In this document: positions 47,236 through 58,160 of the stretch, one piece after another
Layout: every line of letters begins with the position of its first letter
Position numbering within the stretch: position 1 is the first letter of the stretch
Assembly: GCF_000003605.2 (NCBI RefSeq)
Contig: NW_003109100.1
Coordinates: 113,760 to 177,759, forward strand
Direction: 5' to 3'
Length of the DNA: 64,000 nt
DNA from: Saccoglossus kowalevskii
Lineage: Eukaryota > Hemichordata > Enteropneusta > Harrimaniidae
The notes under the pieces: model-generated
Seen by the model: the letters and a program-made list of their open reading frames with translations, nothing else
The model's database searches: none
What the model was told of the DNA's origin: nothing
Program-made: the position numbers and the translations under genes

Positions 47236-49726
47236 ATGTTTAAGAGTGAAACCTATTCCATCATATAACGGTAGTTAATATCCAGTCACCCAGCTTTTTT
47301 CATGCAATTAAACGGCGAATGTGTTGCCAGAGTATTATTCTATTTCAGACATATTCTAAAATTCTTCATGATTGAAGTTAATACAAATTAATTATTCAAA
47401 ATGAATTTGATGATGTTCACCCAAAACTTGATTATATAAGATTTCCTACGGTTAACGGCATGAGTGTTTCTGGGACAAAGGACGGTTAAATATTCAAGCA
47501 TTCAATCCTTTGAATAAACGTCTGAACATTAATTCCATTAATGACCCATGGTGACTGTTGCGTTTTACAGCCATTTCAGGCGAGTTATTCAATGACATTC
47601 TAATGAGAAATGTAATCAACTAAATGGGCTAGAAGTGCATCCGGTACGCTCTAATCCACAGGTAATGTTGTAAGCTAAATTGCTCGGGTGCACTAAAGAC
47701 AGCACATATTAGTTATTCTTTCGTGTGCTTTTAATATATTTCCTCCGGGAATATATCGCACTAAAAATCACTCCTAACATCTTTTTACCATTCATCATAA
47801 ACCCATGAATTCATAATTACAATTAATGACTATGTAAAATGATTAACATTGCAGTGGTAATAAATTTACGAGCTAATTTGCATATTCCGCAGCTTTCGGT
47901 TGAGTCAACGAATAAGACAAGACTTAGGAACTGGGTGCAGATCGTTTCTAAAAACTAATCGCTTGGTTTATGTTTGAAGGACAACGCCTCCTAAAATTAA
48001 ATACAAATTGTTCTTAAATTTTTTAGTTATATGGTAATGTACAATCACCGATTGATACTTGATATCAATGGCAATCTCTTTTGAAAATGTTATGACAATC
48101 CATCAACAAATTTGTACTTTTCGAATAGCTGTTTCATAGAAATGATCCATAATCGAATAAATTCGTCTCAGTGTCAAGAACAAAATCTATAACATTTTGA
48201 GTTATTTCTGTTTACGTACAGACAGACATAGGAACAGACAAACGTACTCTCGTAAAAAAAACTCTTTTTGAGTGAGGAGTTAATGAATAAATCAATTTTA
48301 ACTATTGAATTAACTATAATATAAACAATAAATGGATATGGACATAAGGGACCGTTCACAGCTGCATGACTGTGTGGGCAAGTATGCCACTCATCAGCAC
48401 ATACCAAGTTGTTGACAACCTTTATGCTACGATGCTAGCTTATGTTACTAATGGATCTAATTGTATGGTTAGGATTACAGCTAACACTCGCATGATCCTC
48501 ACTCTAAGCTTTGAAAAGAATCCATTCCACGAGTGTTATATTATACTGCCAGTCTTTCTCAATGACTGACAAAGGTATGTAAAGATGACTTAGTATTTAT
48601 ATTTTAGGTGGTAAATATTGTGTATGAGTTTTATTTTAGTGTTATAGAGATCCTGAATATTGTCGATGTGTCTGTGTGCTTTAGTTAGTGGACGTATTAT
48701 TAGTGGTTGTTGTTTTTTGGGGTTTTTTTTGTTATTTTGAAGCATATATAAATGATATACGCGGGTTGTCTCAGTAACCATTTGTGAACAAGCGGTTATG
48801 TCGTACTTTTAACACATGTTAATCAGTTAACCTGTCATGTTATTTTTTGTTTATTATTATAAGATGTCATGTGCAGATATTGTATCATTATGGCAATATA
48901 TCGCACCGAGTGACATCATTACTGTATAATATTGGAGTTTTGTGTTCCATTGCAAAACGAGATATTAGTATGCTCCGGTCTGCACATCGCGTTCTACGCA
49001 ATGAATCAATTCAAGAAACGAGATTTGTAAAAAAAATTGTAAAAATTACGGTGAAATACTACAATTAATCTTTCATACACAACATTGTAAACATTGTTTT
49101 TTTTACTCAAGTATACACAATTTCAAACATAACATTGGTCTCTTTTTAAATTCACAAAAATGAAGCCGATTCAATCACGCTGGTATAATCAATGTTAAAA
49201 AATGTATTATCAATGTTATAAAAATGTATCAGTCCGTCATTTCAAAACTACCTTGTTTTGGTTCAAAAACTCTTCACAAACTCCATGCTTGCTTATTGCC
49301 GTGTATTATACATATTAAATAAAACATGCCATGCCACCCCTTGCCTTACAGTCAGGCAATCTGAATAAAATCTGGTGTATTGTTTTGCTATAACCTTTCA
49401 GAATTTGTCAATATTTTCTTTTGTAGTTTGTATTTTAATTATCGCCACGATTAAAAAATTTAAAAACTACCACCAAGTCAATAATACATTAATAAGTAAA
49501 AATTAAAAATCAACGACAGAAATTAACAAGGATCATGCACATGCACAATTCGTATGGTGTTATTTATCCTTAACGTGACCCCCCCCCCCCCCATTAACAC
49601 ATGCATACAAATAAATGACATATGATAACAACATTTAATTCGTCATTCTATAAGACGTTATGAGCGGTTCGGTGTTGTTATATTAGACATAATTATAAAA
49701 AAATTAAATAAGGATAAGTAGGTAGC
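47236..49726. other. Intergenic DNA, poly-C tract
   Basis: No gene was recognised. A run of about 14 C lies at 49579-49592. Frames such as 48366-48569 have no known motif. Confidence 0.5.
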
Positions 49727-49790
49727 CTCGAACCAGGTACTTATCGTGCAACTAAAACAGATACACTGACAATAGCGAATTGAAATCATG
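49727..49790 (-). pseudogene. Degenerate tRNA-like sequence
   Basis: On the minus strand, CCTGGTTCGAGGCTACC resembles a T arm/B box. TCAGTGTATCTGTTTTAGTTG and CACGATAAGTACC upstream resemble D- and anticodon-arm spacing. The acceptor stem does not close. It may be a tRNA pseudogene or SINE head. Confidence 0.3.
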
Positions 49791-52700
49791 CCTCCAGAAA
49801 TCAGTTGCAATTGCTAGTCTAGTCTAGTCTTAATCTTGAATGGCAAAATAAAGAGAAAATAGGTCACATTCAGAATAAACTAGGACAAAATAGCGTATGG
49901 AAGCATTGATGTTGAAAGTTGATAGACTCTTTTTTCTTGACATACTAGTAGTGTGTTCAAATTAGTCACTGATTCCTTTTAGAAGTGACAGTTTGCATTG
50001 TTAATAATGGCTAGCATTTTTATTTTATTATACCTAGGAAGAGCGACATGCACTTTACTGAATGCGAATTGCAGATAGCAAAGATTTGCCCCCGCCGGAT
50101 ATCAGGTGATTTGGTACAAGAGCACTAATTCCAGACAAACATTAGTTCTTCAATCGTAAATGTTCTAATGAACACTCGAATCGTAATTACTGTTTTACTT
50201 GATATATACTGCCATTTGTAAATGTCGTGACACATTCTACGCGGTGTAGTTTATTTCACGGAAAATTAGCATACCGGAATACGCACAGAGGCACTGACAA
50301 CTGATGAATACTAAGAACGTTTCCATAATCCCCTCTACGTTATACAGAGCAAACGGTCATAAAAAAGTTGATAAGTGTTACTTGATGTGTTAAACCCAAA
50401 CGAACGCGAAGATGTTTGCGAACATATATTGCTTAATAACAAACAGTATCGATGTTGTATGTAGAAATGTTGCAGGAATAGTTGGTTTTTAACTGTTGTC
50501 GTTTCCATCATGCCACTGTGGAATTTAATAATAATGTCATATGTTAGTAGCAGAGAAAATTACCAGAAGTATATAAATAAATTGGACAAATAAAACTTGT
50601 TGCTAAATACAAATAAATAAGTACATAAATAAATAGCTAAATGAGTAATAATTTAACATAAATGGCTGAGAAACAGCAGTTAAGCTAAAAGAACAGCTAG
50701 TCGAGGCTATTTCCCTGGTGATAAAGTAGGCCATCATACCAACTGATGCACATCACTCACGCATTACCGTATACAATTGCAGTGTATTGGTCAAATAACC
50801 CTGTCTGCAGTCATATCTTCAGTTTCAGTAGAGTTGCAACAGTTTTTCGGTTGGATCTGAATCTTAAGGTAATTGCAGCAACAAATCTGCTCGACTTTCA
50901 AATTCAGCAATATTTCAGAACACGATACATAAAGAATTGCACACTAAAACCGGTAAGATCAGATTTGTCTGGGTTTTAGCAACAAGTTTAACAATGACGG
51001 CATATATAATAATCCGCTTTCTCTTCTTTTGGTCTATGTTCATTACAATCCTATTTAATACTTGATTGTCTTGTGGTATTAAAGTTTTTGCAACGAATCA
51101 TTTTTTGATTAGAAATTATGTCAATTATTATTATGATGACATTATCGTATTATTTCTGTTTACGGTTTCAAAAGCATCAAAATTAATTTTTCCACCACCC
51201 CCCCCACCCCCTCCCGACTCATCCGAATTTCACTAAAGAAGTTCGTTTTCATTATAAGAGAATTATCTGGCTCTTATTTAATCCGAGTTTAATCAGAACC
51301 TGTGCACATGTTTCAAGTTCATAACGTATTTGATGATATAATCCGTGTCAGTTGCATCGCTGCGTTACTTGACATTTCCATGCACAAATGGATTGCTCCT
51401 GATCCCGGAGTGGTCTACTGACACAGATCATAAACACCACCTGGCTAAAATATTTATGAATGCAAATGTTTAAGATAAATCGTGTAATTTATTCAAACTG
51501 TCACTGGATTCAGGGCACACAGGTGCAATCACAACACAACAGCACAAGCTGGATGCATTTCAAATGGACATGAGGTTTTAATTATAACTCATGATGTTCA
51601 TTTCAAACACTTGATTCTAGGCGTGAGAGTACCTACTAAATGTTCGGCCGTTTTGCATATGCTTTGAGAGATGTACTTTATGATAAATATGTCCAATATC
51701 GTCACAATAAAGATTTCACGGTTACCGCCTATTCTAATTACGTACTAATGCTAGTTTTATATTTATTCTATTTGCTTAAATTATAGTCTCACGTGTGATT
51801 TCGTTATGGTATATTGGGTTAAATTTTATTCTGCAATGATGGTACATTTTACTGTATCCCATTATATTCCTGTTTATTGCAGTTACATTACTTGAACACT
51901 TCGGTTATATTACTGTGTATTGTCTGGTATTATCTTGCGATGTCACATGACTAAGTCTCCCGTGATTACACTATTGTGCGATCTTTGTTTACATTATTGT
52001 ATACTGAGTGGTTATACTAATTCATTCCACGTTGCCATAAGTTGTTAGATTACTATGTTCCGCATCCATACATAGCTGTGTATTACGTGGTTGCATTACT
52101 GTATCATGAATGGTAGCCTGTGTTTGCAAAAAGACCTGGAGAGTATGCTGCACTTTTATAAATATAATTGCATTTGAGAATGCTCTGGATACAAGAAAAT
52201 TCTTCATTGACAAAAAAACGGTTATCGACAATTTGTCACGACGTTCGGGGGATCCCCTGTAATTAATAATCAATCGGTTAGATTTTATGAATGTTATAGA
52301 TCAGGTTCTCATGGAAACGCGAATTTCCGGAAAAAATGTTCATTGTCAAATAACAAGTTAACGCCGTAGTGAATGTAGTTTGTTCAGCTGTATGTCTGTC
52401 TCACTGCAAGTCTATTCATTAATTTGTTATGGAATTTTCGTGAGATTTTTAGTGAGTAGCCCATTGTTGCCAAAAATCAAACAATCGGGTCACTGTGGAA
52501 ACACGATATTCTGGAAATAATTTTCATTGCCCGATTATTGAAAAAAAGTTGCAGACGAAATTTTATGACATTTTACGGAGGTACTGTTCTATACTTGTGT
52601 TGATTCAATTGTCATGAAGATACAAATTTTATAAAGGATTAACCCCCCTTTAGTCTTTCGTTTTACTAGAATTACAAGGTTATGCCAATTCGGTGTTTTG

Positions 52701-53019
52701 TTATAAAAGTACATTCAAAAAATAGGGTAGAGATATTGTAAAATATGTGTACTGTGCCGGATGTTTGCACTCTCGGTAACTTCTTGTTGTCACTGTTTTC
52801 TTTGTATGATCCATTGCACGTAAGTCGGTCAAAAAGTCTAACATCATTACTCAAGGAACAGTTTACAGACTTGGCGCATCGCTGTCTGTGACAGTTTTAG
52901 TTCAAACATATTCTAATATAGGATATAATTTGTTATTGAACGCGTATGTCCGTGTATAATAGTTAAAACAAACAAGCAGCCTCTCGATTGAGATGACTCA
53001 GCTGTTAGCAATGCACATT
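49791..53019. other. Intergenic DNA, low-complexity patches
   Basis: No gene was recognised. AAATA-rich low-complexity sequence lies at about 50570-50650 and a C-rich patch at 51190-51215. Confidence 0.5.
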
Positions 53020-53465
53020 TCAATTAGAGAATTGAAAATATCATCACAAAATGAACAAATCTGAAAACAAAAATGAGGTATCTATATGTATAATATCAAA
53101 GCCATCAAACTTGCGGTTTTCAACCAGAAGTCAAAAATATCCCTTTTTGTCAAAAATGACCTAAATATTCATTAAAATTATGGAATTGAAGATACCATCA
53201 CGAAATGTACAAATCTGAGAACGTACCACCTGTGGTACCTATATGTATTAATATCAAAGAAATCAGCTTTGCGGCTTTCAACAAGCAGTCGAAAAAATCA
53301 TTTTTTACCAAAAGTGACAAAAATATTCACCAAAATTAAAGAATTGAAGATATCATCATGAAATGAACAAATCTAAGTGAGGTCTAGGTGAGGTACCTAT
53401 ACTCCAGATATCAAAGCAAAGTACTTTTCAAGAAGAAGTCGAAAAAGTAAAAAGTTGACAGGGAA
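53020..53465 (+). repeat. Satellite-like array, three 154-158 bp units
   Basis: GAATTGAA(A/G)ATA begins units at 53029, 53183 and 53341. Each unit runs through ATCATCA-GAAATGAACAAATCT, a GGTACCTATATGTAT-like block, AATATCAAAG and a TTTTCAACAAGAAGTCGAAAA-like block. Units differ by about a fifth to a quarter, and the third is cut short at its end. There are no coding frames and no terminal repeats. Confidence 0.85.
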
Positions 53466-53918
53466 ATCACTCATATGATAAGCTCCGATCGACAAAGTCG
53501 ACAGCTGAGCTAAAAAAAAGACCATGAAGAAAATGATAGCGTTAGGTTCAGGACTCGCTATAAGATCATGCCATTAGTCCCAACATAGAAAAACAAATAC
53601 AGCTGATACGCACAACCGGAAACGACAGTAGACATGTTAAATATGTATGCACTATTCAATTAACATCTCCGCAGTCTGAGGGTGGAACATATAGTGACAA
53701 GTTACTTCAGAACAAGCCCGCATTTGTACATTACATCTGTACGTTGTATTCATCAATTCAATATTTCTTCACCGAGTAATAGTTTACAATTAGTTAGCGA
53801 TGTAAATAAATACACAGTACTATTCAGTCATCTTGATTTTTATTCAAACAAATCTTGTGAATCGTTCGTATTCGTATGTAGTTCAGTATCAGTAATGTAT
53901 TCCACTTCGTTTCACATT
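53466..53918. other. Intergenic DNA, nothing firm
   Basis: GACAAAGTCGAC near 53490 is a short palindrome just after the satellite-like array. Nothing else was recognised. Confidence 0.4.
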
Positions 53919-54012
53919 AATGTGTCTCACTGGGTACGTTGTTCAGATCAGTGTGTCTCGCTGGATGAGTTGTTAACATCAATAAGTCTCACTGGATTAG
54001 TTGTTCACTACA
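53919..54012 (+). repeat. 31-bp tandem repeat, three units
   Basis: GTCTC(A/G)CTGG begins units at 53924, 53955 and 53986, each followed by a TTGTT block. The period of 31 is not a multiple of three, although a 132-codon frame (53682-54080) runs across it. This argues that the frame is not coding. Confidence 0.8.
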
Positions 54013-56878
54013 GCATAAGTTTCCCCCGGTGCATGCAAGTGTTACAGAGAGGGGAAGATCATATGAGTAATCTGCAATAAATATAAATTAAAATGCCAGG
54101 CTGTTATTTATTTTCAATTAGAGCAAGTGTATTTTGTTCAGTGAAAGACATTCATTTTGTAGAGTATATCCAAATAATTGTACTGCCCCCCCCCCTCTCA
54201 ATCCCTATAAACACACATGTCGGGGTAAATCGACCGGCATGTTTACCCTATTTACAGGCACGGCACCAGCAAAAGTTCAGTTACGTACATTCCTGACGTA
54301 AACGAAATATTCCCCGCAATCTTGATGCAAAATTGGAAAAGCCACGTGCATACAGCAGTGGAAAACAAAAATAAGATGCAGCAAGCTCAGGCCACCCCGC
54401 GGAGTACCATTGATGCATTGTCAGACAACCTGCCGAGATCAAAAGCATATGAACCAAATCTAATAAGCATCATATGTGGGGAGAGGCTATGATCGTTTTT
54501 AATATACGATTGCTGGTGCGCACCGCCTCTAACCAATCTGGGTAATTACCTATACAAATACCTTGAAGGCAGTTCTTTGACAGAGTGCGTCAACCAATAA
54601 CATCGTGCCTAGCTAGAGAGCGGTACGTAACAATGGTTAAGACTGGTTGCTGTTTTAGATAATTAGACAGGCGTTGTATACATGTCTTTGGATATATTAA
54701 AACGATCAATGTCTTTTACCAACACCTGATATCAATCACATTGATTTGAGTCGCAATAAACTATATCAAGATGGTTATTGAGGTCAAATGAGGTTAATTG
54801 TTTTGCTGAACGGTTGCGCTCACAAAATTCCACTCTTGGTCTAGAGTGAGCGTGAAGTTTATCTAGTTCCAGTGAATCAGACATTATGACGGTGTATCGA
54901 GAACGTGTTATTAGATACGGTATCCGGAAGACAGCGTGGGTGGTATAATCAAGCACCATCAAGCATGGAAGGGTGTAGTATGTGCAAATGACCCGGATGT
55001 GAGACGACTTGGCTACCCGAGAACGAGTGTTCGACAAAAGAACAATCCGATTACATTTATTAAATTAATTAATTAATTAATTATGTTCAGGCCATACAAT
55101 TTGAATATGTTGATAAACGCTGTGACACATGTTAGTCCATGCCTGTACTAAAAAAAACAATATTATGATTATGATGTTAATAAGTCTATACATAAATATG
55201 ACATTTGATTAACATACTGCCTATTAAAAAAATATTGTATTATACTCTAGACAGTACTGCTAATTGTTTTAATACAAACACAGCGATTATTAATTTGGAA
55301 TTATAACAATAGATGATAGGAAGCTGTCGTATTAATACGAGTAATACCGGTAAGTGTATTATTAATACAAAAACACAGAATATTAATTTCGAAATTTGGT
55401 GTTAGGAGTGAGGTGTTTGTAAATCACTTCTGATTTCTAGCTACACGCTCAATATAATTGTTAATCACGCTATAAACTGGGTAGCTTGCTGCCTAGTAGG
55501 CTAACAAGGCTTTGTTGTAAAAACAGTTTTTACCACTGATAATGTTTGTACAGTACACCATAACATTGCAAGTTCTTGGAGTTTGTTTTAATCTCGAATG
55601 TAAATCTATATGTGCCTCGTCACATTGTGTTGGCTTGCTTGAATTACAAGGAATTATTTCTTTAGCTAAAATCTGTCACGGTGTAAAAGTTGGTACCGTA
55701 TTCCCATGTTTCCGAATTTACGCCATGAAATGATAAAATATATAAATAAAAACGTCTAATCCCTTGAATGTTTAATTTCGGAATTACGAAATATGTGTAT
55801 TGATGCGATGCATGCAACTAGTTTCATTGTTTTTAGTTTGAAAGAATTGGTATAACCAATGTCTCTGACATCAATAGGCGCACATCTTATGGAACAATTA
55901 TTGCTTTATCGGTAAGCATATTAATGTTGCTATTTCATAACGCGTCACTATTTTAGCATGCATGGACAAATATGCAAAAGAAGAAAGCTATATTCCGATA
56001 GTCCCAGTGATGGTTGAAATGTCTGTCGTTCCAAATCGCAACGCGAATGAATAATAGAATGTAGAGTTCAAAGTAGCCATGATTATCAGTGATCAACCTG
56101 TAGGCAGGAATATATGGTGTTTTTCATCGTCAGTTGAATTTGAGCTACGATAATTGCATCGACAACTGTACTCGAGGTGACAGGACACGCATTACTGACA
56201 TTCAAACTCATTATAGTTTGTCGGTGTATCTTGTAAGCTGTACGTCGTAGTGCTGGTGCTGGTGAACATTCCCCGTGGATTTAGATGTCCCGCAGTGCGC
56301 ACATTTTCATATATCAGTCATTAAATTCAGGAGACAATTGGACGGACTAGTCTCCTTAATAGCGCTGATAAAAGTGCGATTGGCTGGGATCGTCAAACGA
56401 AATGAACCGCACTGAAATTTGGAAGATATGTCCGTCCCAATTCTGACTCAGCCACTGATTGAAACTATTTGAGTGCACAGTCAATAAAACAACTATCGTC
56501 ACGAGTCGTGAGCCATTATTTTTACACGGTTTCGCCTTTTTCACGACCTTTGTATAACTAACGTAATAGCTGTACAGATACACATTTAATGCTCCTGTGT
56601 GCGTTTCTCTGTTCTCGTGACCACTGCCTGTGATTATTCATTAATATTCGTGTTTTTTTTTTTGCTCAGTTATGATTATAATATGGAATAATACAGAATG
56701 CTAAATATAATCAGCACCTGGTGCCTATTATGCGTGTTTTCACAAAACCGCAGCGACTATCAGTGAAAACAAGCACGGCGTTGCACGAATTAGGACAACT
56801 GTGATATACCCGTTCTATGATGGGGTTGTTGAATTATTATATTAAATATATTGGTATAAAGAAACATTTCTTAAAACC
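54013..56878. other. Intergenic DNA, nothing firm
   Basis: A poly-C run lies at 54186-54194 and an (AATT)n run at 55064-55083. No gene or RNA was recognised. Confidence 0.5.
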
Positions 56879-56960
56879 TTCAAAGGGCCGTGGTGATTGA
56901 GCAGTGTGTGTCTGTGTTCCCACGAACAATACAGTTTACATGCGCTGTATACTTAACATA
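56879..56960 (+). mobile_element. GGTGGTC hairpin family, half copy
   Basis: CAAAGGGCCGTGGTGATTGAG resembles AAAGGGCGGTGGTCGTCGAG, the left arm of the 30.6 kb hairpin. GCGCTGTATAC further on resembles the inner GTATAC block. The opposite arm is missing or too diverged to see. Confidence 0.35.
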
Positions 56961-57502
56961 ATAGATAGCATATTGAACAGGACGCATCGTGATGTCCACC
57001 ACCTTTTGTGATGGAACACAACACGACATGTATGTTACATTTCGTCAGTAATACCGGGTCAGGTAGTTCAAACCTGCTATCAAATTTTAGTTGGTGGAAT
57101 AATATAAACATATTAGCATAACTATGTGCAATAATATCTGATTCAATATTATGTTTATTGTCATTGAAACAATCTCTAGGTTCCCCAGTATTACTAAACA
57201 AAATTATTCATTTTTATCACAGTGAATTTCACTGCCATCTGATGAAAACATTCCTAAAAGGAAGTAGTTTCATTATAACAGATTTTGTAAGGGGATGTCA
57301 CTCGTGAAGAAGGATGTGCGCGCCGTATTCGAAGCGCCTTGACTTCATGCATTGACGTCCGTATATTTCTCTCCCGCTGATCTGAACCTGTGCTAAAATC
57401 GATCTACGTCGTTTGCGTACCTCCCTAGCCATATTATATACCCGTTCAGTAAAACGGAGTTCAACAATAATGGACCGCACGTAACCGGAATGCGTTTATT
57501 CA
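56961..57502. other. Intergenic DNA, nothing seen
   Basis: No recognisable feature between the two hairpin-family copies. A minus-strand frame at 57298-57480 has no motif. Confidence 0.4.
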
Positions 57503-57630
57503 AGAAAAGAGCAGTGGTCGTTGAGAGAACGCTTTTAAACTTCGATTCAAAAAAGGTGTTTTTAGATGCACTGTATACGTCACATTAGACCCTCGAACAC
57601 AACGCATCGCGACGACCACCGTCCTTTATA
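57503..57630. mobile_element. GGTGGTC hairpin element, copy 2
   Basis: GCAGTGGTCGTTGAG on the left pairs with CGACGACCACCGTCC on the right. The right half from ACAACGCA to CCTTTA agrees with the 30.6 kb copy at 26 of 30 positions, and a GTATAC block is shared. It is about 48 bases longer than copy 1. It ends 531 bases upstream of the receptor B start, on the 5' side of the gene as copy 1 is for receptor A. Confidence 0.65.
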
Positions 57631-58160
57631 TTAGCACTCTATTTGTCACACTAACTCATGGGACTCCAATCAGCCACGTTATTAATTTGGTTAACCTGGG
57701 TGCCTGTCATGTTTGGTTTTGTTTTTGTTTTTATTTCCAGCATATAAATTGATAACGTTCTTATATTTAATTATATCGCTGCATTGCAAAGCCATAAGTC
57801 AGAATGAGTTATTTCACTGTCCGGTTTAGTAGAAGCCAGTGAATATTATCGAAGTTCATGCCGCGAAAAAATACGTAAGAACCGAGTGAGTTTTGAGTCG
57901 CTATGCTGGTCGTTAAACTCGCATACATGATTTGCATTCTCGGTATGGTGGTGTTAATTCTCCAGACGTGAATCCGATGAAAACAATACAACACTTATAA
58001 ATGTATTCACATATTCTACTTCGAATCGCACTGGACTGCGCCTTTCTCTAAACTAAATACTGAACAATGCGCATGCTCAAACACCCGGTTTGCTGAATGG
58101 AGTATTTCACGTTTATTCAATGCCTCTCGCACTGTGTTGTATACACATATGCATTACGCC
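57631..58160 (+). promoter_or_regulatory. Upstream region of receptor B
   Basis: TGCGCATGC at 58068-58076, 85 bases before the start codon, is an NRF-1-like motif in a slightly GC-richer stretch (58020-58160). No TATA box is evident. This is a plausible promoter and 5' leader, but transcription start cannot be fixed from sequence. Confidence 0.3.

Noticed and set aside
53682-54080. 132-codon plus-strand frame
   Set aside because: It runs through a 31-bp tandem repeat whose period is not a multiple of three, so units are read in different frames. No motif was seen.
57298-57480. Arg-rich minus-strand 60-codon frame upstream of receptor B
   Set aside because: No homology, no good start context and no splice signals. 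It is likely chance.
58134-58160. Nine-codon N-terminal extension of receptor B
   Set aside because: The frame opens on GTG. The ATG at 58149 is in weak context, and homology with receptor A begins at 58161.
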